From: Paeniglutamicibacter gangotriensis Lz1y
GTDB taxonomy: Bacteria > Actinomycetota > Actinomycetes > Actinomycetales > Micrococcaceae
Assembly: GCF_000348945.1 (NCBI RefSeq)
Contig: NZ_AOCK01000004.1
Span: forward strand, 124,001-188,000
Direction: 5' to 3'
DNA length: 64,000 nucleotides
Shown here: one piece after another, positions 1 to 8,712 of the stretch
Layout: each line of letters starts with the position of its first letter
Numbering within the stretch: position 1 is the stretch's first letter
Made by a program: the position numbers and the translations under genes
Notes under the pieces: generated by a model
What the model saw: only the letters and a program-made list of their open reading frames with translations
The model's database searches: none
Told to the model about the DNA's origin: nothing

Positions 1-269
1 CATTCTTGCAGTATTCGGCCACACGGTGGCCCGCTGCCGGCTCGCGGGCGCGGCCGGGCAGCACGAATCCGCGCCGGCAGTGCCTTCCCCGCACACGATC
101 GAGCGCCCTCAGAAAGGTTCTACGTGTCTGGGCCCAGGGGGCCTTCACGCGCACCCGGTGCCGGGACCACGCTGAGGGGATGGAAGATCAGAGTCGATTT
201 GTAGCCCGGCCGACGTCGGCGGACCGGCGCAACCTGCACCTACCGGCATTGAGGGTGGCCCGCGCCCGG
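1..269. other. left-edge region without a convincing gene
   Basis: I see no supported gene here. The frame of the following CpaE-like gene stays open back to position 6, but the first ~60 residues are arginine-rich and unlike a protein start. A minus-strand frame stays open from about 150 to the left edge (about 49 residues) and could be the 5' end of a divergent gene outside the window; codon use is mixed, so I do not call it. Confidence 0.4.
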
Positions 270-1499
270 ATGGAACCGGTGGTGGTGGGCTCCGGCGGCG
301 GAGCTGCGCCGCGAACGGAGGTCAAGACGTCCACCGGGATGCCTCCGCAGTCTCCGGAGCCTCAGCTGCCTCCGGTACCGCAGCTGCCGACACAGCCGCG
401 GGCTGTTGCCGCCGCGGACCCCGGTGCAGGTGCCCAGAGCCAGGCCAGGCCCGCGGAGCTGGCTCGCGCGATCCTGTTCAGCCGTGACATGGAACTGGCT
501 CAGGTGCTGGCAGAAGTAGCGGTGGGGGCCGGGGTGCAACTGCTGCTCTGCCGGGACGCCGCCGAGGCGGCCGAGCACCGCGAGGAGGTGATCCTGGTGG
601 GGGTCGACGCCGTGGCGGAAGTCGATGCCCGGCTGGCCACCGCCGCCCTGGTGTTCACCGGGCGGGAAGAAAACCAGGACGTGCTGTGGCGTGCCGCGGC
701 CTCCTGCCCCGGGGCGCGCGTCGCGGTGCTCCCACAAGCAGCCCCCTGGCTCGGCGAATACCTCGGCGAGCTGGGCCTGCATGCCGGCCGCGCGCACACG
801 GCCATCGTTGCCGGCGGTGCAGGAGGCACCGGAACCACCACCTTCGCCGCGTTGTTGGCCGCGACCCTGACATTGGATGGGCACCGGACGCTGCTGCTGG
901 ACGCGGACCCGCATTCTTCGGGTATCTGGCCGTTGTTGCGGGCCAGAGAACCAGACGGACTGGGCTGGGAGGACTTGCGCAATTCCCGCGGGCAGCTGTC
1001 CCCGGGCCAATTGGCGGAGATCCTGCCACTGGCGGCGGGCACCGCAGTGCTCTCCTGGGTGCGGGACCCGGGCTGCTTCGTCCCCTCGGAAGCCTTGGTC
1101 ACCGAGGTCCTTGCTGCCTCGCGGCGCATCTACGAACATATCGTCATCGACGCCGGGCATCTGGCCGGCATCCCGGGACCGATGACGGCGCTGGCCAACA
1201 CCAGGTTGCTGGTTCTCCCGGCGAGCGGTCCGGCCGCCGCCGGGGCCGGGCGACGGCTGGGGGAGCAGGCCGCGCACTGGCGGCTGATCCTCTCCGGGAG
1301 GCTCGCCTCCGGGACGGATACCCGCGAGCTGGCCCGGCGTGCAGGGATCGAACCCGGCGGCTACTTCGCGCCGTCGCGTCGCATCGGACGTGCCGCGGCC
1401 GACGGGGCACTGATGAATGTGCTGGCCCGCCGCCGGCTGCGCGCCGCTATCACCGTTCTGGGCTCCGGTGCGCAGCGTGCCGCGGGGCAAGCGGCATGA
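270..1499 (+). CDS. CpaE-like ATPase of the tad (helicase/secretion neighbourhood) locus
   Basis: About 409 aa if translated from the ATG at 270; ATGs at 180 and 339 are alternatives and none has a good ribosome site. The N-terminal third is proline/alanine-rich, followed by a receiver-like segment. A deviant Walker A motif (GGAGGTGTTT, about residue 182) is followed by a ParA/MinD-type strand with LLLDADPHSSG. This is the layout of actinobacterial CpaE-like/Ssd proteins encoded beside tadA, thought to position or regulate the pilus or secretion machine. The stop overlaps the tadA start (ATGA), so the two are translationally coupled. Family assignment is firm; the exact start and the cellular role are not. 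Confidence 0.8.
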   Translation: MEPVVVGSGGGAAPRTEVKTSTGMPPQSPEPQLPPVPQLPTQPRAVAAADPGAGAQSQARPAELARAILFSRDMELAQVLAEVAVGAGVQLLLCRDAAEAAEHREEVILVGVDAVAEVDARLATAALVFTGREENQDVLWRAAASCPGARVAVLPQAAPWLGEYLGELGLHAGRAHTAIVAGGAGGTGTTTFAALLAATLTLDGHRTLLLDADPHSSGIWPLLRAREPDGLGWEDLRNSRGQLSPGQLAEILPLAAGTAVLSWVRDPGCFVPSEALVTEVLAASRRIYEHIVIDAGHLAGIPGPMTALANTRLLVLPASGPAAAGAGRRLGEQAAHWRLILSGRLASGTDTRELARRAGIEPGGYFAPSRRIGRAAADGALMNVLARRRLRAAITVLGSGAQRAAGQAA

Positions 1500-2812
1500 G
1501 CCCGCAGCTGCCCGGGGACCCGATTCGGCAGTCTCCCCGAGCCCCATCGGCCCGCGGACGGCGTCGCTGGGGTCCGGGAGCGCCGGCGCCCGGGGAAGGG
1601 AACGCCGCCGCCGAGGAGCAGGTGTTGGAGGAGATCCGCCGCCGGGCACTGGAGCAGAGCGGCGGGCTCAACGATCTGGATCTGGCCCAGGCCGTGCAGG
1701 CCTCCGGCCGGGTGATGGGTGCAGCCTCCAGCACCGCGATGCTGCGCAGCCTCAATGACGACATCCACGGGCTCGGCGTGCTCGAACGTCTCGCCCAGGT
1801 CCCGGGCACCACCGACATCCTGGTGGATGCCGCCGGGCGGGTCTGGGTCGATGGCAGCACCGGGCTGCACACCTCCGATCTGGCCTTCGGGGACCCGTCG
1901 CAGATCCGCGCGCTGGCCGTACGTCTGGCCGCGGCAGGGGGCCGGCGGTTGGACGACGCGGCACCGTTTGTCGATGTCTGCCTGGGAAACTACCGGATCC
2001 ACGCGGTGCTGCCACCGATCTCCACCGGCGGACCGCTGCTTTCCATCCGCATCATCTCCTCACGCAGCCAAGCGCTACACACCCTGGTCCCTGACCCTGC
2101 CTGGCTCGCAGCGTTGGAAGCCATCATTGCGGCGAAGCTGAACTTCTTGGTCTCCGGCGGTACCGGGGCGGGCAAGACGACGTTGTTGGCCGCGATGTTG
2201 GCCTGTGTCCCGGGGAACCAGCGGATCATCGTGGTGGAGGACTCCGCCGAGCTTGCCCCCGCCCACCCGCACCTGATCGGGCTGCAGGCCCGCGGCGGCA
2301 ACGTGGAAGGTGCCGGGCAGATCGGCATGGACGTGCTGGTGCGTCAGGCCCTGCGGATGCGCCCCGACCGGCTGGTGGTGGGCGAATGCCGGGGTGCCGA
2401 GGTGCGCGAATTCCTTGCCGCGATGAACACCGGGCACGAGGGAGCGGCAGGCACGCTCCATGCCAACAGCATCCTGGCGGTGCCGGCGAGGCTCACGGCG
2501 ATGGGCGCGCTGGCTGCCATGGATGCCCCGGCCACCGCTCTGCAGGCCGCCAGTGCCCTGGATGTGCTCATCCACATGCGACGCGACCCCGCCACCGGTG
2601 CCAGAAGACCTGTTGCCCTGGGCAAGGTCGTACTGGGTCCAACCGGCACCCTGGGTGTGCAGACGATCCATCTGGACCCCACCGCGGGCTCCGATCATCG
2701 GCTCGAGGGTGCTCACGGTAACGATGAGCCCGGAACCGGCGGTTCGGATCCGGACGCGTTGGCCTGGTTCCGTTCGCGCCTGGCGGCAGCGGGCCAGGTG
2801 AGCCCGTGGTGA
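1496..2812 (+). CDS. tadA: TadA/VirB11-family secretion ATPase
   Basis: A 438-aa hexameric-type traffic ATPase that should power assembly of a Flp/Tad pilus-like structure at the inner face of the membrane. Walker A GGTGAGKTT lies at residues 221-229. An acidic strand (IIVVEDSAEL, 244-253), the VirB11-type Walker B region (MRPDRLVVGECRGAE, 288-302) and the His box TGHEGAAGTLHAN (312-324) follow. The start is the ATG in the ATGA overlap with the CpaE-like gene. The open frame continues far upstream, but that part is a shadow of the preceding gene. The stop overlaps the tadB start. The order CpaE-like, tadA, tadB, tadC is the usual actinobacterial one. Confidence 0.92.
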   Translation: MSPQLPGDPIRQSPRAPSARGRRRWGPGAPAPGEGNAAAEEQVLEEIRRRALEQSGGLNDLDLAQAVQASGRVMGAASSTAMLRSLNDDIHGLGVLERLAQVPGTTDILVDAAGRVWVDGSTGLHTSDLAFGDPSQIRALAVRLAAAGGRRLDDAAPFVDVCLGNYRIHAVLPPISTGGPLLSIRIISSRSQALHTLVPDPAWLAALEAIIAAKLNFLVSGGTGAGKTTLLAAMLACVPGNQRIIVVEDSAELAPAHPHLIGLQARGGNVEGAGQIGMDVLVRQALRMRPDRLVVGECRGAEVREFLAAMNTGHEGAAGTLHANSILAVPARLTAMGALAAMDAPATALQAASALDVLIHMRRDPATGARRPVALGKVVLGPTGTLGVQTIHLDPTAGSDHRLEGAHGNDEPGTGGSDPDALAWFRSRLAAAGQVSPW

Positions 2813-3582
2813 GCGCACTGCTGGCGGTCTTGCTGGCGGGGATAGGAACCTGGTGGTGGCTCGGGCCCCCGGAGCCCGGTTACCACCGGAGCTCACGCAC
2901 GGCAGCGGGCCTGCGACACCGCAACCCCGGGAGCCCGCAGGCCACAGCTGGCCGGGCGACGGACTCGGGCCACCGTCGCCGACACCCGGATCGGGCCGGT
3001 GATGCCGAGGAATACGCCGGCTTCATCCGCCAGCTCGCCGCCCTGCTGCGCGCCGGTACCGGCCCGGGCGCAGCCTTCGGGTTGCTGGCCGGGATCTGGG
3101 CCACCGGCACCGGCCCGGTCGCCGCGGACGTGCATGCCGGAACCACCCGGGCACTGACACAATTGCATACCGGCGGCACCCTGCAGCAGGGTTTCTACGC
3201 TCACGCCGAGGACTCCACAAGGGATGGGGGCAACCAGCGGCTGTGGACGCGGCTGGCCTGGTGTCTGGCGATCTGCGAAGAATCTGGTGCGGCGCTCGCC
3301 GATCTGCTTGACACCTTGGCCGAGGATGCGGAAACCTCCGCGGACATGCACCGGGCGTTGCAGGCCGCGCTCGCCGGACCGCGCGCCACCAGCCGGCTGC
3401 TGACCTACCTGCCGGCCATCGGATTGGGCCTGGGCCAGCTGCTGGGCATCAATCCGGTGCTGGTGCTCACCGGGCATCCCGCGGGCCGCATCTCCCTGGT
3501 CGTGGGGATCTGCCTGTGGTTGGGCAACCGGCTGTGGTGCGCGCGACTGCTGCGGGCCGTGGGCAACAAGGTTCCGGTATGA
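2806..3582 (+). CDS. tadB: TadB-like type II secretion F-domain membrane protein
   Basis: 258 aa from a GTG that overlaps the end of tadA. It has one N-terminal membrane segment (about residues 2-20), a soluble region containing a T2SSF-type helical domain (about 70-185), and hydrophobic segments near 200-245. TadB and TadC form the membrane platform of Tad pili. It is shorter than classical TadB proteins, as is usual for the actinobacterial versions. The stop forms an ATGA overlap with the next gene. The call rests on hydropathy pattern and operon position; sequence conservation in this family is weak. Confidence 0.8.
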   Translation: MVSALLAVLLAGIGTWWWLGPPEPGYHRSSRTAAGLRHRNPGSPQATAGRATDSGHRRRHPDRAGDAEEYAGFIRQLAALLRAGTGPGAAFGLLAGIWATGTGPVAADVHAGTTRALTQLHTGGTLQQGFYAHAEDSTRDGGNQRLWTRLAWCLAICEESGAALADLLDTLAEDAETSADMHRALQAALAGPRATSRLLTYLPAIGLGLGQLLGINPVLVLTGHPAGRISLVVGICLWLGNRLWCARLLRAVGNKVPV

Positions 3583-4208
3583 GCCCCGACGCGTGGGGAT
3601 CCCTGCTGCCGGCGCTGCTCGCGCTTTTGCTCGGTGGCGCATCGGCGTGGCTGATGTGCGCAGGATCCGCACTCAAGGTCCCTCTCAGGGCTCGGCCAAG
3701 GCTCCGGTCATGGACCAAACCGGGGATGCGTCAGCGCCCCGGCGACACCACCTGTCAACCGGCCAGTCACACCCCCGGCCATACCACCGGCGCTCCGGAA
3801 CCCGTGCCGCTGGTGCTGGAAATGTGCGCGACGCTACTGGAATCCGGGCTGCCGATCCGTTCGGTACTGCGCATCATCGGCACCAACGTCCCAGGATACG
3901 AGTCGCTGCTGCTGATCTCGCGCGCACTTGACCTGCATGTTGGATGGGATCGGGCCTGGAGCCAAGGCACCACCAGGGCCCGCGAGCTCGAACAAGCCCT
4001 GCGCTTGACACGGCTTTCCGGTGCACCGGCCGCGGGCCTGTTGCGCTCGAGCGCGGTGGCTGCCCGCAAACGCGAGATCCGCCGGGCCGAGGCACGCGGC
4101 GCCGAATTCGGCATCAAACTGGTGATCCCGCTGGGGCTGTGCGCCCTGCCGGCATTCATCGCCCTGGGCGTGGTGCCCGTGGTGATTTCCCTGCTTCCAC
4201 AATTCTGA
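3579..4208 (+). CDS. tadC: TadC-like type II secretion F-domain membrane protein
   Basis: 209 aa, started at the ATG in the ATGA overlap with tadB rather than at the upstream GTG at 3516. An N-terminal membrane segment (about 5-25) is followed by the F domain (about 60-150). The C-terminal hydrophobic stretch contains IPLGLCALPAFIALGVVPVV, typical of actinobacterial TadC-type proteins. It is the probable partner of TadB in the pilus platform. A hairpin follows it at 4249-4267, before the pilin-like gene. Confidence 0.8.
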   Translation: MSPDAWGSLLPALLALLLGGASAWLMCAGSALKVPLRARPRLRSWTKPGMRQRPGDTTCQPASHTPGHTTGAPEPVPLVLEMCATLLESGLPIRSVLRIIGTNVPGYESLLLISRALDLHVGWDRAWSQGTTRARELEQALRLTRLSGAPAAGLLRSSAVAARKREIRRAEARGAEFGIKLVIPLGLCALPAFIALGVVPVVISLLPQF

Positions 4209-4248
4209 ACATCTGAGCACCGCGGCACTTATCCCCACCCCGCCTCCG

Positions 4249-4267
4249 GTCCCGCCCACGGCGGGAC
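4249..4267. other. hairpin between tadC and the pilin-like gene
   Basis: GTCCCGCC (4249-4256) and GGCGGGAC (4260-4267) form a perfect 8-bp stem with a 3-nt loop. There is no T-run, so it is more likely an mRNA-processing or stabilising stem than a full terminator. Its place between assembly genes and the pilin-like gene would allow different expression levels; that is inference. Confidence 0.45.
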
Positions 4268-4377
4268 GGCAGCGCGCAGACTCGATTCTGGAAGCAGCAC
4301 CCCGCAGACGCTGCGGAAGGCACCCGTTTCCGCCGATCCAGGAGCAACCGCCACCCAACAACACGAAGGACAGAACC

Positions 4378-4626
4378 ATGGACAACCATCTCTCCGATTC
4401 AACTCCCGGCCACCTTGACCTGCACCTCGACGACGACCAGCCAGAGGGGGAGCCCGCAGTGCCCTCGACCGGGATCTTGGCCGACGAAGCAGGCAGCACC
4501 ACCGCCGAATTCGCCATCGTCACCCTGGCCGCCGTGGCTTTCGCCGGACTGCTGGTCAGCATCCTCTCCAGCGGAGACGTACGCGGAATGCTGATGAGTC
4601 TGATCCGCCAGGCCCTGTCGTTCTGA
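4378..4626 (+). CDS. DUF4244 small Flp-pilin-like membrane peptide
   Basis: 82 aa with an AAGGA ribosome site 7 nt before the ATG. A hydrophilic acidic leader of about 35 residues precedes AGSTTAEFAIVTLAAVAFAG and a single hydrophobic helix. The Gly-Ser-Thr-Thr-Ala-Glu-Phe sequence resembles the prepilin peptidase site of Flp pilins (small residue, then Glu at +5). DUF4244 proteins regularly occupy this slot in actinobacterial tad loci, so it is the best candidate for the structural subunit. Function is inferred from motif and position. Confidence 0.8.
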   Translation: MDNHLSDSTPGHLDLHLDDDQPEGEPAVPSTGILADEAGSTTAEFAIVTLAAVAFAGLLVSILSSGDVRGMLMSLIRQALSF

Positions 4627-4647
4627 GAACGCCGTAGGAGGCACACC

Positions 4648-4992
4648 ATGGCCAGGGAATCACAAACGGGTTCAAGCACCGCCGAGGTGGCCGTACTGCT
4701 GCCTGCCGTGGCGATCTTGCTGGCCGTGGTGGCCGGCGCCGGCGTCGTAGGAGGCCAACAGGTCCGCATTCAACAGGCGGCCAGTGCCGCGGCCAGGGAA
4801 CTGGCACGCGGCACCTCCGCCGCCGAGGCCATCGGCACCGCGCACCGCCTCGCCGGGGAACAAATCAGCATCAGTGCCACCGCGTCGGGTGGTTACGGCC
4901 ATGTGCGGGTGGTCTCGGCAGTGGATCTGCCGTTGCTGGGCCCCATCGAGTTACACGCGGAAGCCAACGCCAGGATGGAGCAGCAACCATGA
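4648..4992 (+). CDS. TadE-like pseudopilin
   Basis: 114 aa; AGGAGG lies 7 nt before the ATG. The N-terminus is a pilin-type signal: a short polar leader, then GSSTAEVAVLLPAVAILLAV forming a membrane helix (about residues 9-35), followed by a small periplasmic or extracellular domain. TadE-like proteins are minor pseudopilins of Tad systems. The last 4 nt overlap the next start (ATGA). No prepilin peptidase gene is present in the window. Confidence 0.8.
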   Translation: MARESQTGSSTAEVAVLLPAVAILLAVVAGAGVVGGQQVRIQQAASAAARELARGTSAAEAIGTAHRLAGEQISISATASGGYGHVRVVSAVDLPLLGPIELHAEANARMEQQP

Positions 4993-5435
4993 TCCGGACC
5001 GCTGCCCCGGGAACCTTCCGTCGGGCCGCCCCAGGATCTGGCCTGGCCCAGAGTGCCGGCCCCGAACGCGGCAGCGGAACGGTGCTGATGCTGGCCGTGG
5101 TGTGCATGGCGGTTTTGGGGCTAGTGGCGGTGCTGATGTTCACTGCGGCCTCGCAGGCCGGGGCCAAGGCCGCGACTGCGGCGGATCTTGCGGCCCTGGC
5201 TGCCGCGGACGCTGCCCGACTGCTGTTGCCGGGGGACCCGTGCGCCGTCGCGGCCACCACGGCGGCGGCCAACCAGGCAACAGTTCAAGGCTGCCGCCGG
5301 GAAGGCCGCGGCGGGGAGATCGTCAGGGTGCACGTCGTAGTGCACGTCTCGCCGGTGGGCTGGATGCCGGAGTTTCTCCAAGCGCATGCGGTGGCACGTG
5401 CCGGCCCGCCGCCACAGCCCTGGCGCGGCGAGTAA
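4989..5435 (+). CDS. Rv3654c-family TadE-like secreted/membrane protein
   Basis: 148 aa. A roughly 28-residue basic leader ends in GPERGSGTVL, followed by one membrane helix (about 30-52) and an alanine-rich segment AATAADLAALAAADAARL typical of the Rv3654c/TadE-like family of the helicase/secretion neighbourhood. Two cysteines (in GDPCAV and QGCRR) could form a disulfide outside the cell. It is the last gene of the tad operon and converges on the helicase gene with an 18-bp gap. Confidence 0.75.
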   Translation: MIRTAAPGTFRRAAPGSGLAQSAGPERGSGTVLMLAVVCMAVLGLVAVLMFTAASQAGAKAATAADLAALAAADAARLLLPGDPCAVAATTAAANQATVQGCRREGRGGEIVRVHVVVHVSPVGWMPEFLQAHAVARAGPPPQPWRGE

Positions 5436-5453
5436 TCCCCGCGGCCGGACCTA

Positions 5454-7799
5454 CTACACCAAAGGCAACCCTGCGGAGGCCCGCTGCGCTTCGGACAAGA
5501 TGGCGGACAGCAGGCGCACGGCCCCGGCCTTGTCCAACGGGTTATTCTTGTTCCCGCATTTGGGCGATTGCACGCAAGAGGGGCATCCGACGGCGCATTC
5601 GCAAGCCACGATCGCATCTCGGGTTGCCCCGAGCCAGGCACGAGCCGCTTCGAATCCACGCTCGGCAAATCCTGCCCCGCCGGGGTGCCCGTCGTAGACG
5701 AAGATCGTCGGCATCCCGGTGTCCATGTGCAGCGCGGTGGAGACCCCGCCGATGTCCCACCTGTCGCTGGAGGCCACCAACGGCAACAGCCCGATGGCCG
5801 CGTGCTCGGCCGCATGCAGCGCCCCGGGGAATTCTTCGGCGGTGATCCCGGCGGCCTGCATCCGGGTTTCGGGGATGGTGAACCACACGGACTTGGTGTG
5901 CAGGTCCCTGGCCTCCAACTCCAGCGGCTCCTCGGACAGGATCTCGTTGCTGCTCACAGACTTGCGCTGGAAGGAGACCACCTGGGTGGTCACGACGACT
6001 TCCCCGAAGTGTGCGGTGACCGGCCCCCACACCAGCGAGCGGTCGTCGGTGACAACCTCGACCGTGGTGATGTCCCGTGCCTGCGTGTAGAAGTCCGGGT
6101 TGGCTCGGGTGACCATGACGCAGTGGTCGGTTTCGTTCAGCTCATCAACCACGTAGGTGGCACCCTGGTGCACATAGATGGCACCGTCGTGCGCCTGATA
6201 ATGGGTCTGCGGAGAATCCATGGTGCCCAGCAGTGCCCCGGTGTCGGACTCGATAATGCTCACCGGTCCGCCGCCGTCGGCGCGCAGGTTCACCATCGAT
6301 GCTGCATGTTCCGGGTGGGTCCAAAACCATCCGGCCGGACGGCGGCGCAGGAACCCGCGCTTCACCAACGACTCGAGCAGCCCTTGGGCGCTGGGCCCGA
6401 ATGCGGCCAAGTCCTCGGTGCGCAACGGCAGTTCCTCGGCTGCTGCACACAGGTGTCCGGAGAGCACATAGGGGTTTTCCGGGTCAAAAACGGTGGCCTC
6501 CACCCCGGCCTCGAAGATCGCCTCAGGGTGGTTGACCAAGTAGGTGTCCAGCGGGTCGTCGCTGGCCACTAGCACCGCCAGCGAATCCTGTCCTGCACGT
6601 CCGGCACGCCCGATCTGTTGGAAAAATGAGGCTCGGGTCCCGGGCCAGCCGGCCACCAGCACCGCGTCGAGACCGGCCACGTCGATGCCCAGCTCCAGTG
6701 CGGAGGTGGAAGCGACGCCCAGGAGCCGTCCGTCGCGCAGCGCGTTTTCCAGTTCGCGGCGTTCGGCAGGCAGATACCCCGAACGGTAGGCGGCCACCCT
6801 CTCGGGCAGTGACGGGTGGACCGAATCAACCATCGACCGGGTGATCGCGGCGATGGTCTCGGCTCCGCGCCGGGATTTGATGAACGCCAGGGTCCGCACC
6901 TGGGAACACACCAGGTTCGCCAGCAGGTTCGAGGTTTCGGCGATGACAGTGCGACGTGTGGGTGCGCCGTTCTCTCCGTGCAGTTCGGTCAGCGGAGGTT
7001 CCCACAGTCCGATGGTCACCGAGCCCTTGGGGGAGAAATCGTTGGTGACTTCTTCGGCCGGGGCTCCGATGAGCCGGGAGAAGGAAGCGGCAGGGTCGGC
7101 ACTGGTGGCCGAGGCACCAATAAACACCGGATCGGCACCGTAGTGTGCGCAGATTCGACGCAGACGGCGCAACAGGTTGGCGATATTGGAGCCAAAGACC
7201 CCGCGGTATGAGTGGGCCTCGTCGACGACCACGAACTTCAGTCGGCGCAGCACCCGGGCCCACCACGTGTGGTTGGGCAAGATGCCATAGTGCAGCATGT
7301 CCGGATTGGAGAGGATGAAGTTCGAGTGGTCACGGATCCAGCGCCGTGCCGACACCTCGGTGTCTCCGTCATAGCCGGCGGCCCGCACACTTGGCAATCG
7401 GTAGCCTTCGATGGCCTTGAGCTGGTCGGCGGCCAGTGCCTTGGTCGGCGCAAGATAGAGCACCGTGGCGTCGTTGGGAATCAAGCTGGCCTTCTGCCCC
7501 TCGGCTGAAGTGTGGATCGCATTCAAGGCAGGCAGTTGGTAGGCCAGTGACTTGCCCGAGGCAGTTCCGGTGGCCACGATGGTGTGTTTGCCTTCGTGTG
7601 CGAGGTTGGCGGCCTGGATCTGATGGAGCCATGGGGTCTGCACGCCGGTGCGCTCGAAAGCGCTGCGGACCTCGGGGTGCACCCAGTCGGGCCAGGGGCC
7701 GGGCACTGCGTCGCGGGCTTCGATGATCCTGGAATGGAGCAGCGCCTGGGGCGTGGGCCCGTGACCCAGCAGAGCGATCTGTTCCGAGTAAACGTTCAC
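5454..7799 (-). CDS. YprA/Hrq1-like DEAH-box helicase with DUF1998-type Cys cluster
   Basis: 781 aa starting at a GTG. It is a superfamily 2 helicase with Walker A ATGTASGKS (77-85), DEAH box VVDEAHSYRG (191-200), helicase motif VI QQIGRAGRAGQ and a C-terminal four-cysteine set in CECAVGCPSCVQSPKCG, characteristic of the DUF1998/MrfA-type metal-binding region. Family members act in nucleic-acid repair. This gene gives the actinobacterial tad locus its name 'helicase/secretion neighbourhood', yet it is convergent with the operon rather than part of it. Any functional link to secretion is unproven. Confidence 0.9.
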   Translation of the reverse strand: MNVYSEQIALLGHGPTPQALLHSRIIEARDAVPGPWPDWVHPEVRSAFERTGVQTPWLHQIQAANLAHEGKHTIVATGTASGKSLAYQLPALNAIHTSAEGQKASLIPNDATVLYLAPTKALAADQLKAIEGYRLPSVRAAGYDGDTEVSARRWIRDHSNFILSNPDMLHYGILPNHTWWARVLRRLKFVVVDEAHSYRGVFGSNIANLLRRLRRICAHYGADPVFIGASATSADPAASFSRLIGAPAEEVTNDFSPKGSVTIGLWEPPLTELHGENGAPTRRTVIAETSNLLANLVCSQVRTLAFIKSRRGAETIAAITRSMVDSVHPSLPERVAAYRSGYLPAERRELENALRDGRLLGVASTSALELGIDVAGLDAVLVAGWPGTRASFFQQIGRAGRAGQDSLAVLVASDDPLDTYLVNHPEAIFEAGVEATVFDPENPYVLSGHLCAAAEELPLRTEDLAAFGPSAQGLLESLVKRGFLRRRPAGWFWTHPEHAASMVNLRADGGGPVSIIESDTGALLGTMDSPQTHYQAHDGAIYVHQGATYVVDELNETDHCVMVTRANPDFYTQARDITTVEVVTDDRSLVWGPVTAHFGEVVVTTQVVSFQRKSVSSNEILSEEPLELEARDLHTKSVWFTIPETRMQAAGITAEEFPGALHAAEHAAIGLLPLVASSDRWDIGGVSTALHMDTGMPTIFVYDGHPGGAGFAERGFEAARAWLGATRDAIVACECAVGCPSCVQSPKCGNKNNPLDKAGAVRLLSAILSEAQRASAGLPLV

Positions 7800-7854
7800 C
7801 GCTTCATTGTGGCATCACCGGGCCGAGGCCGACGCCACGGGAGCATCGGCGCAT

Positions 7855-7894
7855 AAAAAAGTGGTGGGTTTCGTCGATGCGAAACCCACCACTT
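7855..7894 (-). terminator. terminator of the GNAT gene at 7907
   Basis: GTGGTGGGTTTCG (7861-7873) pairs perfectly with CGAAACCCACCAC (7880-7892), and the stem extends by two A-T pairs. The plus strand carries AAAAAA at 7855-7860, so a minus-strand transcript ends the stem with a U-run. Confidence 0.85.
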
Positions 7895-7906
7895 AGATGC
7901 GGAGGA

Positions 7907-8575
7907 TCAGGATTCGTGAGTTCCTTCAAAAAGTACGACGTTGCCCAAGTCGGTCCAACCAAGGGACTGGTAAAGCTGCTGCCCGTCGATGCTGGCGATT
8001 AGCAGGCCCTCCTCGACGTCATGTTCCAAAGCCAGGGAGACCAGCGCACGCATGGTCAGGCTGCCCAATCCGCGGCGACGAAATTCGGGTGCGGTGATGA
8101 TGCGGTCGAAGATGGCATAACCGTTCACTGCGGAGACGTGGCCGCTCGCGGCCACGACCTCTGGCTCGTCCACGGGGTGGACGGAAATATAGGCGTGCGA
8201 CTGGTCGCGTTCTATCTGGAAGGCGAATCCGTCGGCCGGACGCGGTTCCTCCACATCGTGGCCGCTCATCTCGGTAACCATGAGCACTTCGTCGGAATTG
8301 AGCACCTTGAGCCCGGCGGTCTGGGCAGCTTCGATCAGCGAGGATGTTTCGTTGGCGAAGGCTGTCAGACGACGCTTGGGGTGCTTGTGCAATGTCTCGG
8401 CGACGGCCACCAACTCTTCGTTGGATGGCTCATAGATTACATATTCCCAGTCGCCTGAGGTGTCGTGGCGCAGGGCGGCATGGACGCGGCCCTCGTGCCT
8501 GCTCTCGTAGCCTCGAGCACCGGCCCAGCCGGATACCCAGGTACCAATTAGTTCATCGCTTGCAGAAGATCCCAT
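7907..8575 (-). CDS. GNAT-family N-acetyltransferase
   Basis: 222 aa. The C-terminal half has the GNAT acetyl-CoA-binding pattern: FDRIITAPEFRRRGLGSLTM (R/Q-x-x-G-x-G/A type loop), a following helix, and the late LYQSLGWTDLG motif. The N-terminal half has no recognised domain and may be a second, degenerate GNAT fold. The substrate cannot be told. A TAGGGT box lies 6 nt before the ATG, pointing to a leaderless mRNA. Confidence 0.8.
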   Translation of the reverse strand: MGSSASDELIGTWVSGWAGARGYESRHEGRVHAALRHDTSGDWEYVIYEPSNEELVAVAETLHKHPKRRLTAFANETSSLIEAAQTAGLKVLNSDEVLMVTEMSGHDVEEPRPADGFAFQIERDQSHAYISVHPVDEPEVVAASGHVSAVNGYAIFDRIITAPEFRRRGLGSLTMRALVSLALEHDVEEGLLIASIDGQQLYQSLGWTDLGNVVLFEGTHES

Positions 8576-8581
8576 GTTGAG

Positions 8582-8587
8582 ACCCTA
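8582..8587 (-). promoter_or_regulatory. -10 box (TAGGGT) of a leaderless transcript
   Basis: TAGGGT on the minus strand lies 6 nt before the ATG of the GNAT gene, which places the transcription start at or near the start codon. No Shine-Dalgarno sequence is present. Confidence 0.5.
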
Positions 8588-8699
8588 CCCCGTGAACTGC
8601 CTACAAGTGGTGCATATAGGGGAACTGTTGCAACCTTGAAACACTGCGTTAACCTGGTGATGGTTGGCACATGACGTACACCGCTCCGGTTTTAGGCTC

Positions 8700-8705
8700 T
8701 ACCCT
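8700..8705 (+). promoter_or_regulatory. -10 box (TACCCT) of a leaderless transcript
   Basis: TACCCT lies 7 nt before the GTG at 8713. There is no ribosome site, so trhO is probably leaderless. This spacing decided the start chosen for trhO. Confidence 0.5.
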
Positions 8706-8712
8706 TAATAGC

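Noticed and set aside
1-150. Minus-strand open frame running off the left edge (about 49 residues)
   Set aside because: It may be the 5' end of a divergent gene, but it has no recognisable motif, uses rare AGA and AGG codons and has no clear start signal.
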